From NCBI GenBank assembly GCA_023055425.1, contig JALGPY010000006.1, positions 91,113,935 to 91,177,934 on the forward strand: a stretch of DNA of 64,000 nucleotides, read 5' to 3'. Numbering within the stretch: the stretch's first letter is position 1; every line of letters begins with the position of its first letter. The position numbers and the translations under genes are program-made. Shown in pieces: positions 48,640 to 59,808 of this stretch. This DNA is from Linanthus parryae (Eukaryota > Streptophyta > Magnoliopsida > Ericales > Polemoniaceae). The notes beneath the pieces are model-generated. The model was not told where the DNA came from. It saw only the letters and a program-made list of their open reading frames with translations, and did no database searches.

Positions 48640-49664
48640 TCACTTCTTCTTTGATGTCTGGCCTTTCTTTGAGCCTTCCCCAATTTCTTCCTCATTTGCG
48701 GCTTCTTCTGCAGACTGATTAACTTCTTGTTCAGCTTCAACTTCAGTGACCACTTCTTGGATTATCTCATCTACTTTCTTCTTAGCCTGTGCTGAATCTA
48801 CCTCTGTAGCTGCATCAACACCTGTGTCTTCATCAGCATCTTCCTCATCAGTTTGCTCAAACAAGTCTTTTGAAGCTAGCACCACTTGAATTGGCTTCTT
48901 CTTCTTCTTCAGAAACTCTCCTAGCTTCTCTTCTGAATCCACACTGGTGTCATGACTAGTAGCAGAAGGTATCTTCTCCAGATTCAAGCCCTTGATGACA
49001 ACATCTAACTTCCCATTCATAGTATTCATCAAACCCTTGAACTGATGAAATTCAGTTGACAGGTCAAACAACCTTTGCCTGAGATCCTCAATCTCAACTT
49101 GCTGATCTTCTCATTTCTCAATCAGCAGAGAGTAATCCTCATTGGCTTTTCCTTTTCAAGATGTAGTCCCCTTAGGCTTCACAAACTCCTTCTCAGCAAG
49201 TTACTCCTTTGACAAATCAGAATATAATTTCCAATGCCCTTTCCCAGTCTGAACCACCCCAATCCTCTGAAGTGAAATCTCATCTATCAACCCAAATCCT
49301 CCAGTAATCTTTTCTTCTCCTTTCACAGGCACATCAAAATACTCAACGAAAAGAGGTAACAGGTTGGCATATGGAAGAGGATGGTTTCTAGTCCTAGTTG
49401 CACAATAAATCATGTGATCCATCACAACTGTAGGCAGGTCTATCTCAAACCCTTGAGATATCAGATACATCAAAATCAGAACTTTATCAGTTACCAGCTC
49501 TCTTGAGTTCTCCCTGGGAACTACACTCCTCATCAAAATAGTAAACAAAATCTTGGCTTCACAGTTGAGCACAGAGTGTGTCAACTGTTTTGGACCAGAG
49601 GGAACACCATCAACAAATAACATCTCCTTTGCCTTATCTAAACACTCCTTCCTATCAGGATAAT
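48640..49664 (-). pseudogene. Sirevirus ORF2, second part
   Basis: From the insertion border the sense frame reads on through a conserved domain (CEAKILFTILMRSVVPRENS, YLISQGFEIDLPTVVMDHMI, YCATRTRNHPLPYANLLPLF) to a stop at 49203-49201. After two more stops in the next 130 bases, 49071-48640 is open: a probable coiled coil (LSTEFHQFKGLMNTMNGKLD) and an acidic, Lys-rich tail. The conserved part resembles the 'putative plant transposon protein' domain often found next to copia elements (recalled, not searched). No membrane segment seen. Confidence 0.7.
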
Positions 49665-51858
49665 TGATAACTCCCATTTATGAGTTATCTGTGAGCTTAT
49701 GTTAGAATTTAATAAGTTGAGTTTCCATATGATTGAGCACGTTTTATCCGACGAAGCCTCTGTAGTATGAAAAAGATGAGTTTGAGCTTAATTGTGAAAT
49801 CCGGGCGTTTTCATGCATAAATAGATATTAAATGACATATATAATCGCTTGGTATAGTTGTTCATGTTGTTTTTACAGGAATGGATGCTTAGCGGTTGAT
49901 TTGAGGCATGAAACGAACTTTGGAAGCAACGGGAGCTAAAGCGGAGTAAAGAGACGCAAAGTTGGAGAAGCTAGAATGACCAGTCTCCACTATTTCGATC
50001 ATATCTTGAGTTCTATAATGAATTTTGGAGTGAGACCGGCGGCAAATGAAAGTAGACTTCAAGAGCTTTCCAACGATAGGTCACGGAGCTAAATCGGAGA
50101 TCGGACAAAGAAGTTACGACGTTTTGAAGTTGGAGCTGTCGCTGATGTGCGTTCAGACGCACAGGTTCTGCGTTCAGACGCACATGTGCGTTCAAACGCA
50201 CATTGTGCGTTCAAACGCAGCCCCGAAGTCAAAAATAACATATGTCCGCATGAAAGGTTGGTGGCCAAACGCAAAAACTAAGTCCCGGAGGCCGAAAATG
50301 GGCGGAAAATGGCTAAACGCAAGAAAGTGCTGAAAATTGACTAAGTATGTGCGTTCAAACGCACATTCTGCGTTCAGACGCACAACACAGTACAGCAGCA
50401 GAAGACAGGAAAACAGGACGGAAAAATGACTAAGTGTTGTGCGTTCAAACGCACATCCTGCGTTCAGACGCACAGCACAGTGTTGCAACAGACAGGGAAA
50501 ACTTGCCAGAAAATGACTAAGTACGTGCGTTCAAACGCACATCCTGCGTTCAAACGCAGGAAACTTCAAATTTCTGAAAGGTCAGAATCAGGCAGAAATC
50601 AACCAGAAGACTAAGTATGTGCGTTCAAACGCACATTGTGCGTTCAAACGCACACCCAAAAAGTCAACGGAAGTCAAAGTCAAAAAGTCAACTCTCAAAA
50701 TGTGCGTTCAAACGCAACCTCTGTGCGTTCAAACGCAGGTCAAGATTTTCAGAATTTCTGAAGACGGTGGAAAAAGTCAAACTTCGTCAGAAAAGTCAAA
50801 GTCAGCAGGAAGGTGTGTTCAGACGCAGGACAGGATTTCCAGAAGCTTCCCAGGGCGGTTTAGACAGGGGCAGAATAGGAATTTCAGCACAGGATTAGGG
50901 AAACTTCAGCAGTATATAAAGCAGCTCTGTCCAGCAGTTTCAGGATACAGCATACACAACACAGAACACAGGATAGACAGACACAGAATCAGAGTTAGAC
51001 ACAGCAGAGACAGGGAGCACCGGAGCAGTCCCGGAAATCGCCAGATTTCCGTCACCTGTTTGATTCTCTTCTCTTCTTTATGTTAGTTTCTATTAGCTAA
51101 ACTTTTTACCTAGGTTCTCGGTGAACCTAGGGTTTATGATTTCAGTACTTCAGATTCTGATTCCAGATTCATGATTGTTTAAATCTTAATACAGTAGAGG
51201 TTTTGTTTATTATTCTGTCTTTGGTTTTTACTGTGTATGCATGAACGGAGTCATGAACCTGGATTGCTACAGACAGGATCTGGTGCGCGAGAGTGGCCAG
51301 TGAGAGTTAGGAAGAGAAGACAGGATTTAGTTTCCTGCCTTGATGGACCGAGAGGTGAAGAGAATCAGGGGACTAGCCCAGAAGCATTAGACCAACTGCT
51401 AGACGTTTAGGGGGAGACCGAGAGGAGAGCCTGTAACCCTAGCAGACTTATAACGAACCTGCAGATCTAGGTGGACCGAGAGGACCCGAAAATCTGTAGG
51501 AGAGTGACAGGTGCATGAGACCGAGAGGAGATTGCAACATTGGTATGCTGGCATAAACAAAACTGCTGTGTGTTTCTGAATCAGGAAAAACTGAAAGGCT
51601 GAATAGTAACCCTAGGGGATCCAGGAATCTAGGCACCCGAAATCCTAGTTTTTACAGTCAGACTTTATTATCAGAAAATTACTAAAAATACTGTTTATTC
51701 TGTTTTTACTCCTTTTACTTTTTACGTCTTCACTCTTTAAACTCTGTTTCTGATTACACAGTAACACTGTCCTCGTGGGATCGATAACTCGGGGTTGAAA
51801 TACCAGCCCTATATTACTTGAACCGTGCACTTGCGGTAACACGTAAGAAATCGTGTCA
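49665..51858 (+). repeat. 5' LTR of the gag-only element
   Basis: Starts TGATAACTCC, ends CGTGTCA. The palindrome array at 50148-50829 precedes a TATA box TATATAAA at 50913-50920. The ORFs in this LTR are translations of the palindrome array and are not genes. Confidence 0.92.
50148..50829. repeat. Array of 14-bp palindromes TGCGTTCARACGCA in U3
   Basis: Fourteen copies (starts 50148, 50169, 50187, 50206, then pairs near 50351/50369, 50440/50458, 50526/50545, 50620/50639 and 50702/50722) plus a decayed one near 50815. Each has arms TGCGTT and AACGCA (or GACGCA) around a CA centre. Steps within pairs are 18-21 bases, about two helical turns. The same array is at 56755-57436. Confidence 0.92.
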
Positions 51859-51864
51859 AGTTTT

Positions 51865-51882
51865 TGGCGCCGTTGCCGGGGA
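51865..51882 (+). other. tRNA-Asp primer binding site
   Basis: TGGCGCCGTTGCCGGGGA is the exact complement of the 3' end of plant tRNA-Asp as I recall it; 6 bases after the LTR. A 32-base A run follows at 51924-51955. Confidence 0.9.
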
Positions 51883-51922
51883 TAGTGTTTTATTGTTAAT
51901 TAGCAATTAGTTTAGAGAGTTT

Positions 51923-51961
<39 letters not shown>

Positions 51962-52022
51962 CTGGAATTTTTTTTTTCTCATATTTACCTAGTTACCTCA
52001 CAGGTATTTCTGGAGCATTGTT

Positions 52023-53876
52023 TTGACAGGAATACAGGTAGAGATGGCAGAAGGCAAAGGGGTAATTAGCATCACAACAGAGCAGCTGCAAGCTATGGTG
52101 GCTGCAGCCGTAGAAAAAGCACTGGCAGCAACATCTAGACCACACCCAATGCCGTATAACCGTTCTGGAAGAGCTATAATTCAGGCATTTGAGGCGAATC
52201 TAAAGGGAACTGAGCCAGCAATTGTGGTGCCACCAATTGAGGCAGAAAGCTTCTGCCTCAAGTTGTCAACAATTCAACTCATAAAGGAGCAGTGCACCTT
52301 TGCTGGTACATATGAGGATGACCCTCATTCATTCATTGGAAGATTTCAGAGTCAGTGTGGGCTAATCCGATATAGTGGGGTCACATCTGAAGCGCTCAAA
52401 CTGATGCTCTTTCCTTATTGTCTCAAGGGAGCTGCTATGGATTGGCTGGACTCTATGCCATCCTGTTCGATCAAAACATGGGAAGAGTGTGTCTCACAGT
52501 TCATGAGTAAGTTCTATCCTGTCTCACGTGTGATCCAGCTTCAGAATGCGATTTGGATGTTTAGACAAATGCAGGACGAATCACTTATCAAATCATGGGA
52601 GCGCTTCAATCGTTTGCTACGAAAATGTCCCAACCATGGTTTTGACAAAGGACAGATAATCAGGGTCTTCTATCATTCACTTGCACAACCCAGTAGAGAC
52701 AAGATGGATAGAGAAGCAGGGGGCAATTTCCTATGTAATTGCGATTCAGAAGGGGCATATGAATTGATAAGATTCTTGGTTAAGCAAGAACATAGCACGA
52801 TTCAGAACATGGAGCAATATGAAACACCAAATCAACAAGTTTCATCCCCAGAGATGTTTGAATTAAAGGGCATGATGAAGGACTCTGAGAAATCAGTTTC
52901 AGCACACTTTGACCAGATTTCAGAGATATCAGCAGGGGTGAAAGAGCTCAACAGTGACATGTTCCGAGTTGCAAAAGAGTGTCAGGAAACTTCTCAGACA
53001 TGGATTGCAGCAGATACACAGGAACCAGAAACAGTGTTCACGCCACCAGAAATTGAAGAAGTGCAGACTGTGACATCATCAGGACCAGTTCAGCCTGAAA
53101 CTGATCCAGTACCCGCACCGCAGGAAACAGACTCATATATTCCTCACTGGCTTCCAGCAGTGCTGGAGATGCAGAAGGGCTTCTTCGAAAAGATGGCGCA
53201 GGAACAACAAGAAACTGCATCACAGGTTGCTATCATGGAAGAAAAGGTGTCCGAGTCAAGAGAAGTGCACAATATTCAGGAGCAAATTCTAATATTTGAT
53301 TCTGGTGAGGAATCAGACTCAGATACGGATACAGATTTGGAGGAAACAGTGCCTGCATGGATGGAACCTCAACCAAATTCAAATTTTGGGCATGATTTGG
53401 AAAACACTGATAATGAGCACTCGGGGTGCACTGATGAGGAAACTGCATCCATTGGTATGGATGAATTTGAGGTCCATTCACCAAATCCTTGCTCTATGGA
53501 CTGTTCTAGTGACGTTGCACAGAACATAGAAAAGGGATTGGAAATTACACAGTGTGGGGGTACTGATAAGCTGCCTGCACGGGTTGTTCAGCATCAGGAG
53601 TCAGCTGGGTATGAGATGAAGTTACAGAATTCAAAACAAGCACCCAGGGGTGAAGCTCATCAACAGGATTTCGTAAAAATATGCGCAGACAAGCTGATGA
53701 ATGATGAGTGGAAGTTGATCAAGAGGAAAACGAGCAAAATCAAAGAAATCATCTTCCACAACTTTCCACCTTTTCAAAAGAATGAGTGTGCACGTAAGGT
53801 GAGGATCATTGAGAAGAGATGGTGGAAGAAGAAGAAGTGGAGAGATAAAGAAGCCTCAAAATTTCTCAAATGTTGA
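52023..53876 (+). CDS. Gag polyprotein of the Athila-like TR-GAG element
   Basis: One open frame of 617 codons; the second ATG at 52044 (MAEGKGVISITTEQLQAMV) is the likelier start by similarity of layout. Residues about 95-260 form the retrotransposon gag (capsid) domain: DDPHSFIGRF, LMLFPYCLKGAAMDWLDSMP, WEECVSQFMSKFYP and ESLIKSWERFNRLLRKCPNH. A Glu/Ser/Thr-rich acidic middle follows (DSGEESDSDTDTDLEE), then a basic C-terminus (EKRWWKKKKWRDKE). No CCHC zinc knuckle and no protease motif are seen. It would assemble particles that package element RNA, relying on pol from a partner. The frame is undamaged, in keeping with a young insertion. Confidence 0.88.
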   Translation: MTGIQVEMAEGKGVISITTEQLQAMVAAAVEKALAATSRPHPMPYNRSGRAIIQAFEANLKGTEPAIVVPPIEAESFCLKLSTIQLIKEQCTFAGTYEDDPHSFIGRFQSQCGLIRYSGVTSEALKLMLFPYCLKGAAMDWLDSMPSCSIKTWEECVSQFMSKFYPVSRVIQLQNAIWMFRQMQDESLIKSWERFNRLLRKCPNHGFDKGQIIRVFYHSLAQPSRDKMDREAGGNFLCNCDSEGAYELIRFLVKQEHSTIQNMEQYETPNQQVSSPEMFELKGMMKDSEKSVSAHFDQISEISAGVKELNSDMFRVAKECQETSQTWIAADTQEPETVFTPPEIEEVQTVTSSGPVQPETDPVPAPQETDSYIPHWLPAVLEMQKGFFEKMAQEQQETASQVAIMEEKVSESREVHNIQEQILIFDSGEESDSDTDTDLEETVPAWMEPQPNSNFGHDLENTDNEHSGCTDEETASIGMDEFEVHSPNPCSMDCSSDVAQNIEKGLEITQCGGTDKLPARVVQHQESAGYEMKLQNSKQAPRGEAHQQDFVKICADKLMNDEWKLIKRKTSKIKEIIFHNFPPFQKNECARKVRIIEKRWWKKKKWRDKEASKFLKC

Positions 53877-56271
53877 GGTAACAGGGTCGGGCCGTCGACC
53901 TAAAATTACAAGCACTTGTTGGGAGGTAACCCAACCTAGGAGTTGGTTTCAATTATGAAATTATTTACTGATTAATAAATTTTGAGAGGAGAGATGAGGG
54001 TGAGCTAATAGTTATATGCAGCAAATTTCAGGAAACTGGTTACAGGAAGCTGAAGTACAGAAACTGGCTCGCTGTCAGCATTTAGATGAAGACTGACGTC
54101 CAGTGGCAGCCTGCCAGAAAAAGGCAGATTGGAAAAATCTTGAAGAATCGACCCCGGTGCACAGGATGCACTCGACCTTCACAGGGACTCGTATGAGTTG
54201 GGGATTTTTCAGAAACAGTTTTCAGCAGGAACGGAGCAATCGACCCCGGTGTATGAAAATACACTTGACCATATGGGAGTACATTGTCACAAACAATGGT
54301 GCTTGGGGATTGCAGAATTGAAGAGCGCAACAGAGCCCGGAAGGTTGACAACTTCCGTTGAGAAATTTTCCGGCGACCGGTCAACGGTCCTTCTCTGCCG
54401 GAATCTGCAGAAAAAGTCAGCACCTGTACGAATTGACTCCGGGTGAACAGGTTAATTTCTGTCTCTTGCTTTATTTTTCTGAGTATACTACCAGCTGGTT
54501 GACTGACGGCTAGTCTCGAGCCAGCAAGCCAGTGGCTCTATCAGGCCATAAGTCAGGCGGTCGGTCTAGCGTTAGGTCGTCCCAATCCCAGTAGATGAGT
54601 CACGCCAGCTCATCAATCCAGATTATATGCCTGATGATTAGTACCATGAGGGCATGGCACCATCCAGTGTGGGGGTGGTGGCGTTGTAACTGCATTCTTT
54701 TTATTATACTGAAAAAAAAGAATTGAAAAAATTAAAAAATTTAAAATTTTGAGAATGGGCAACAGATTTAGCTTAAAACTGGAGAGAGCTTAATGATAGA
54801 AAATTTCCCGAAAATTGATGAACAGAAGTGAGGAAGAGCTGCGAGAATCTGTCTAGGTGAGTTATAGAGCCAATGCACTTCAGAAAATGCAAGTAGCTGC
54901 CTCCCGAGCTATGTATCCTACTAACTGCCAGACCACCGTCACCAGGTAGTCGTCAACCCGCCATCACGGTCACCACATCATTTGGTGGAGTGATAGGCCA
55001 TAGGGGACCTCACGTCCTGTCTCGCGCCTTAGGTCCACTAGTGAGCCCAGTTGATCCTGTATCACTTTTCTTGGTAACCACTTGACCTAGGAAGCCGTTT
55101 TTTGATACTCGCATCATTGTTAGTATTTTCACCTTTCCTACGCGTCATAGCACGAGGGAGCTGAGTTAAGGGGGATTATCTGGGGTAGAGCAGATTTGTT
55201 ATATTTAATAGTGGATGAGCTTCATCATTATATCTGAGGGTGTGTAAGGGTGAGATAGTGACGGCAGCACTCTTCGGTGTGGCGGTGACTCACGACATTA
55301 CACCGTGAGCACAAGAGGAGAGCCTTAGTGCGTGACATTTTTCCGTACGACATGGGGGACTTGGGTTGACAGGGTTATTTGGAGGACGCGCTGTGCTATT
55401 TAGACATCCTTGGAGTGAGGAGGTTCGGTTGTAAAAGCGCAATTATTTTACAGATTGACTGCGTGGTTTGGATCAGTGTGGGGGTGGTCGTTTCAGATTT
55501 TATTTACAGTATTTTTCTGCCACCCCACATTTTTGGTTTATTGTAGAACTGGGCTGGTTTATATTATTGTTATTTACTGTGTTGCCCCTCATTGAAAGAA
55601 GAAAAAAAAAGGAGATAGAAAGAAAAGAAAAAAAAAAAACAACGAAAAAAACAGAAAAAGAAAAAAAAAAGGCAAAAGCAGAGTTCCAGGGTGCTTACTT
55701 GATTTTTATTTCAAAACGCCAGGCCAGAAAAATTTTGTTGCAGTTTCACATTCTTTCACAGTTGTGGCCGCGAGAACGGCATTTACACCAGGATTGGGAA
55801 AATTGAGTGTCTAGAATCTTAGGTGATTTGGGTCAGTTTCTGTCTTCTTGTTGAGGGAGTGTGAGATTTGGGTACTTGTGAGTGTGCTGTGACGTTTAGG
55901 ACTTCGCTTCTACATGACTTATCCTACCGTCCTAAAGCCGACAGATTTACATTACACCCAGAGTAAAAGCACGGAAGGTGTGCGTTAGGGATACGCTCGG
56001 ATTGCATGTAAAAGCAAAAGTAAGTTGTGTTCGTGCTTGTTCCTAACCTAGGCTGGCCGCGAGTTCTTCCGATCACTGCAGTTTCAGAAGTTTAGGGAAA
56101 TATGAGAGATTAATGATGTCCAGTTTGAGTTAAAGAGGTTGCCCAGTCTCATCAAAAACAGTTTTTAAATAAATGCAATTACAACGCTCTGGATTGATTC
56201 AGGGATAGTATGCAGTGGTAGTATATAGCTGGAGTTTGCTCGGGGCGAGCAAAGTTCAGTGTGGGGGTATT
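53877..56271 (+). other. Long non-coding 3' region of the gag-only element
   Basis: It opens with GTCGACCTAAAATTACAAGC and GTTGGGAGGTAACCCAACC (53894-53937), the motif that in Athila elements follows pol. Two hairpin-like units of TCGACCCCGGTG...TCGACC type lie at 54149-54178 and 54239-54269. An A/G-rich tract runs 55590-55675. The region ends at purine tract GTGGGGGTATT (56261-56271). The 112-codon ORF at 55468-55806 runs through the tract and is not convincing. No env-like ORF. Confidence 0.7.
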
Positions 56272-58464
56272 TGATAACTCCCATTTATGAGTTATCTGTG
56301 AGCTTATGTTAGAATTTAATAAGTTGAGTTTCCATATGATTGAGCACGTTTTATCCGACGAAGCCTCTGTAGTATGAAAAAGATGAGTTTGAGCTTAATT
56401 GTGAAATCCGGGCGTTTTCATGCATAAATAGATATTAAATGACATATATAATCGCTTGGTATAGTTGTTCATGTTGTTTTTACAGGAATGGATGCTTAGC
56501 GGTTGATTTGAGGCATGAAACGAACTTTGGAAGCAACGGGAGCTAAAGCGGAGTAAAGAGACGCAAAGTTGGAGAAGCTAGAATGACCAGTCTCCACTAT
56601 TTCGATCATATCTTGAGTTCTATAATGAATTTTGGAGTGAGACCGGCGGCAAATGAAAGTAGACTTCAAGAGCTTTCCAACGATAGGTCACGGAGCTAAA
56701 TCGGAGATCGGACAAAGAAGTTACGACGTTTTGAAGTTGGAGTTGTCGCTGATGTGCGTTCAGACGCACAGGTTCTGCGTTCAGACGCACATGTGCGTTC
56801 AAACGCACATTGTGCGTTCAAACGCAGCCCCGAAGTCAAAAATAACATATGTCCGCATGAAAGGTTGGTGGCCAAACGCAAAAACTAAGTCCCGGAGGCC
56901 GAAAATGGGCGGAAAATGGCTAAACGCAAGAAAGTGCTGAAAATTGACTAAGTATGTGCGTTCAAACGCACATTCTGCGTTCAGACGCACAACACAGTAC
57001 AGCAGCAGAAGACAGGAAAACAGGACGGAAAAATGACTAAGTGTTGTGCGTTCAAACGCACATCCTGCGTTCAGACGCACAGCACAGTGTTGCAACAGAC
57101 AGGGAAAACTTGCCAGAAAATGACTAAGTACGTGCGTTCAAACGCACATCCTGCGTTCAAACGCAGGAAACTTCAAATTTCTGAAAGGTCAGAATCAGGC
57201 AGAAATCAACCAGAAGACTAAGTATGTGCGTTCAAACGCACATTGTGCGTTCAAACGCACACCCAAAAAGTCAACGGAAGTCAAAGTCAAAAAGTCAACT
57301 CTCAAAATGTGCGTTCAAACGCAACCTCTGTGCGTTCAAACGCAGGTCAAGATTTTCAGAATTTCTGAAGACGGTGGAAAAAGTCAAACTTCGTCAGAAA
57401 AGTCAAAGTCAGCAGGAAGGTGTGTTCAGACGCAGGACAGGATTTCCAGAAGCTTCCCAGGGCGGTTTAGACAGGGGCAGAATAGGAATTTCAGCACAGG
57501 ATTAGGGAAACTTCAGCAGTATATAAAGCAGCTCTGTCCAGCAGTTTCAGGATACAGCATACACAACACAGAACACAGGATAGACAGACACAGGAATCAG
57601 AGTTAGACACAGCAGAGACAGGGAGCACCGGAGCAGTCCCGGAAATCGCCAGATTTCCGTCACCTGTTTGATTCTCTTCTCTTCTTTATGTTAGTTTCTA
57701 TTAGCTAAACTTTTTACCTAGGTTCTCGGCGAACCTAGGGTTTATGATTTCAGTACTTCAGATTCTGATTCCAGATTCATGATTGTTTAAATCTTAATAC
57801 AGTAGAGGTTTTGTTTATTATTCTGTCTTTGGTTTTTACTGTGTATGCATGAACGGAGTCATGAACCTGGATTGCTACAGACAGGATCTGGTGCGCGAGA
57901 GTGGCCAGTGAGAGTTAGGAAGAGAAGACAGGATTTAGTTTCCTGCCTTGATGGACCGAGAGGTGAAGAGAATCAGGGGACTAGCCCAGAAGCATTAGAC
58001 CAACTGCTAGACGTTTAGGGGGAGACCGAGAGGAGAGCCTGTAACCCTAGCAGACTTATAACGAACCTGCAGATCTAGGTGGACCGAGAGGACCCGAAAA
58101 TCTGTAGGAGAGTGACAGGTGCATGAGACCGAGAGGAGATTGCAACATTGGTATGCTGGCATAAACAAAACTGCTGTGTGTTTCTGAATCGGAAAAACTG
58201 AAAGGCTGAATAGTAACCCTAGGGGATCCAGGAATCTAGGCACCCGAAATCCTAGTTTTTACAGTCAGACTTTATTATCAGAAAATTACTAAAAATACTG
58301 TTTATTCTGTTTTTACTCCTTTTACTTTTTACGTCTTCACTCTTTAAACTCTGTTTCTGATTACACATTAACACTGTCCTCGTGGGATCGATAACTCGGG
58401 GTTGAAATACCAGCCCTATATTACTTGAACCGTGCACTTGCGGTAACACGTAAGAAATCGTGTG
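56272..58464 (+). repeat. 3' LTR of the gag-only element (first, near-complete copy)
   Basis: Matches the 5' LTR at a constant offset of 6,607 bases. Differences seen: C/T at 50136/56743, T/C near 51120/57727, one inserted G near 57596, one lost A near 58190, G/T near 58367. It lacks the final CA because the tandem copy starts there. Confidence 0.9.
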
Positions 58465-59058
58465 TTGCTACAGACAGGATCTGGTGCGCGAGAGTGGCCA
58501 GTGAGAGTTAGGAAGAGAAGACAGGATTTAGTTTCCTGCCTTGATGGACCGAGAGGTGAAGAGAATCAGGGGACTAGCCCAGAAGCATTAGACCAACTGC
58601 TAGACGTTTAGGGGGAGACCGAGAGGAGAGCCTGTAACCCTAGCAGACTTATAACGAACCTGCAGATCTAGGTGGACCGAGAGGACCCGAAAATCTGTAG
58701 GAGAGTGACAGGTGCATGAGACCGAGAGGAGATTGCAACATTGGTATGCTGGCATAAACAAAACTGCTGTGTGTTTCTGAATCGGAAAAACTGAAAGGCT
58801 GAATAGTAACCCTAGGGGATCCAGGAATCTAGGCACCCGAAATCCTAGTTTTTACAGTCAGACTTTATTATCAGAAAATTACTAAAAATACTGTTTATTC
58901 TGTTTTTACTCCTTTTACTTTTTACGTCTTCACTCTTTAAACTCTGTTTCTGATTACACAGTAACACTGTCCTCGTGGGATCGATAACTCGGGGTTGAAA
59001 TACCAGCCCTATATTACTTGAACCGTGCACTTGCGGTAACACGTAAGAAATCGTGTCA
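58465..59058 (+). repeat. Tandem duplication of the 3' LTR end
   Basis: Repeats 57872-58464 (period 593) from TTGCTACAGACAGG on, and ends with the normal LTR terminus CGTGTCA next to the ATAAT target duplication. It shares the lost A of the 3' LTR (GAATCGGAAAA), so it derives from that LTR, but has the ancestral G where the first copy has T (near 58367). Confidence 0.9.
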
Positions 59059-59063
59059 ATAAT

Positions 59064-59808
59064 CTCCAACATTGTATTTCCTAGGAATGCCTAAGACTTT
59101 GGCAAAAGTCCTATGATCTAACCTCAAATCCACACCAGCCACTTTAGATGTTAAAACCATTTTCTCATCACCTTCAGACACCAAGTTCAGATAAAATAAC
59201 CTAGTTAACCTAGGATAAGCCTTTGAACTAGTATTTAAAACTTTCCAAACAGCAATTTCCATCAATTTTCTCATGCATTCTATGTCCAGTTTATCCAACA
59301 ATTCATCAGAAATCATACTACAGAAAGCCACTTTAAATGATGCATAACCTTGCATCCAAACTGTTCTAACTTCAGAACTAATAAACCACTCAGTTGGAAG
59401 TACATCCTTACCTTGATATCCTTTCTTAGTTGCAGCAGCAACTTGCTTAACCCTAGTCTTCTTCTCAGAGGGTTTGGCCTTCTCTTGTACTTCTTCAGTT
59501 GATTTCTTCTGGCTCTCCTGAGTTGAATTCCCTTTTTCCTCTTCAGTAGCCTTTTTCTTTTCTCCCCCTTTCTTCTTCTCTGACCTAGGTTGATCACCAC
59601 CCTGAGTCTCCTGTTGTGGATCAACACTTGAACCTTCATCTCCCTTCTCCGTCCTTGACTTCTTTGCAGGAGGAGTATCCTCATGCAAACTTTGAGTGTT
59701 TTCTGAATCTGAATCAGAAATCACTATCTTCTCCTTCTTGTTTGCTCTCTTCTTGGATCTGCCAGAGGGCTTCCCCTGTTGCTGAATTCTGGCTGATTTG
59801 CGCTCCAT
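59064..59808 (-). pseudogene. Sirevirus ORF2, first part (envelope-like), cut by the insertion
   Basis: Sense start MERKSARIQQQGKPSGRSKK at 59808, then a long Lys/Glu/Ser-rich region with SDSDSENTQSLHEDTPPAKK (likely disordered), then a folded part: WFISSEVRTVWMQGYASFKV, ELLDKLDIECMRKLMEIAVW and LDHRTFAKVLGIPRKYNV. It is open to the insertion border at 59063. 745 bases before the border put the next base in codon position 2, exactly the frame of the remainder at 49664. Function unknown; the conserved part has no membrane segment. Confidence 0.75.

Larger units (their letters stand above)
49665..59058 (+). mobile_element. Gag-only Athila-like LTR element (TR-GAG type), young insertion
   Basis: It is flanked by ATAAT (49660-49664, 59059-59063). 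LTRs: 49665-51858 and 56272-58464, the second with its last 593 bases duplicated in tandem (58465-59058). Asp primer site 51865-51882; one gag ORF; a long non-coding 3' region; purine tract 56261-56271. No protease, RT, RNase H or integrase, so it must use enzymes made elsewhere. By eye only five differences separate the 2.19-kb LTRs, implying a very recent insertion. Confidence 0.93.

Noticed and set aside
50148..50829. CRISPR-like array
   Set aside because: Repeats are only 14 bases, palindromic, irregularly spaced, without cas genes, and lie in a plant LTR repeated at both ends of the element.
50013..50898. Several ORFs rich in CVQTH, FKRT and RLNA words (also at 56620-57505)
   Set aside because: They are translations of the TGCGTTCAAACGCA palindromes in different frames. 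The same DNA is open on both strands, which signals repeat structure rather than protein.
55468..55806. 112-codon ORF with a Lys/Glu run as an env-like gene
   Set aside because: It translates an A/G tract in the non-coding 3' region; no domain or conserved start.
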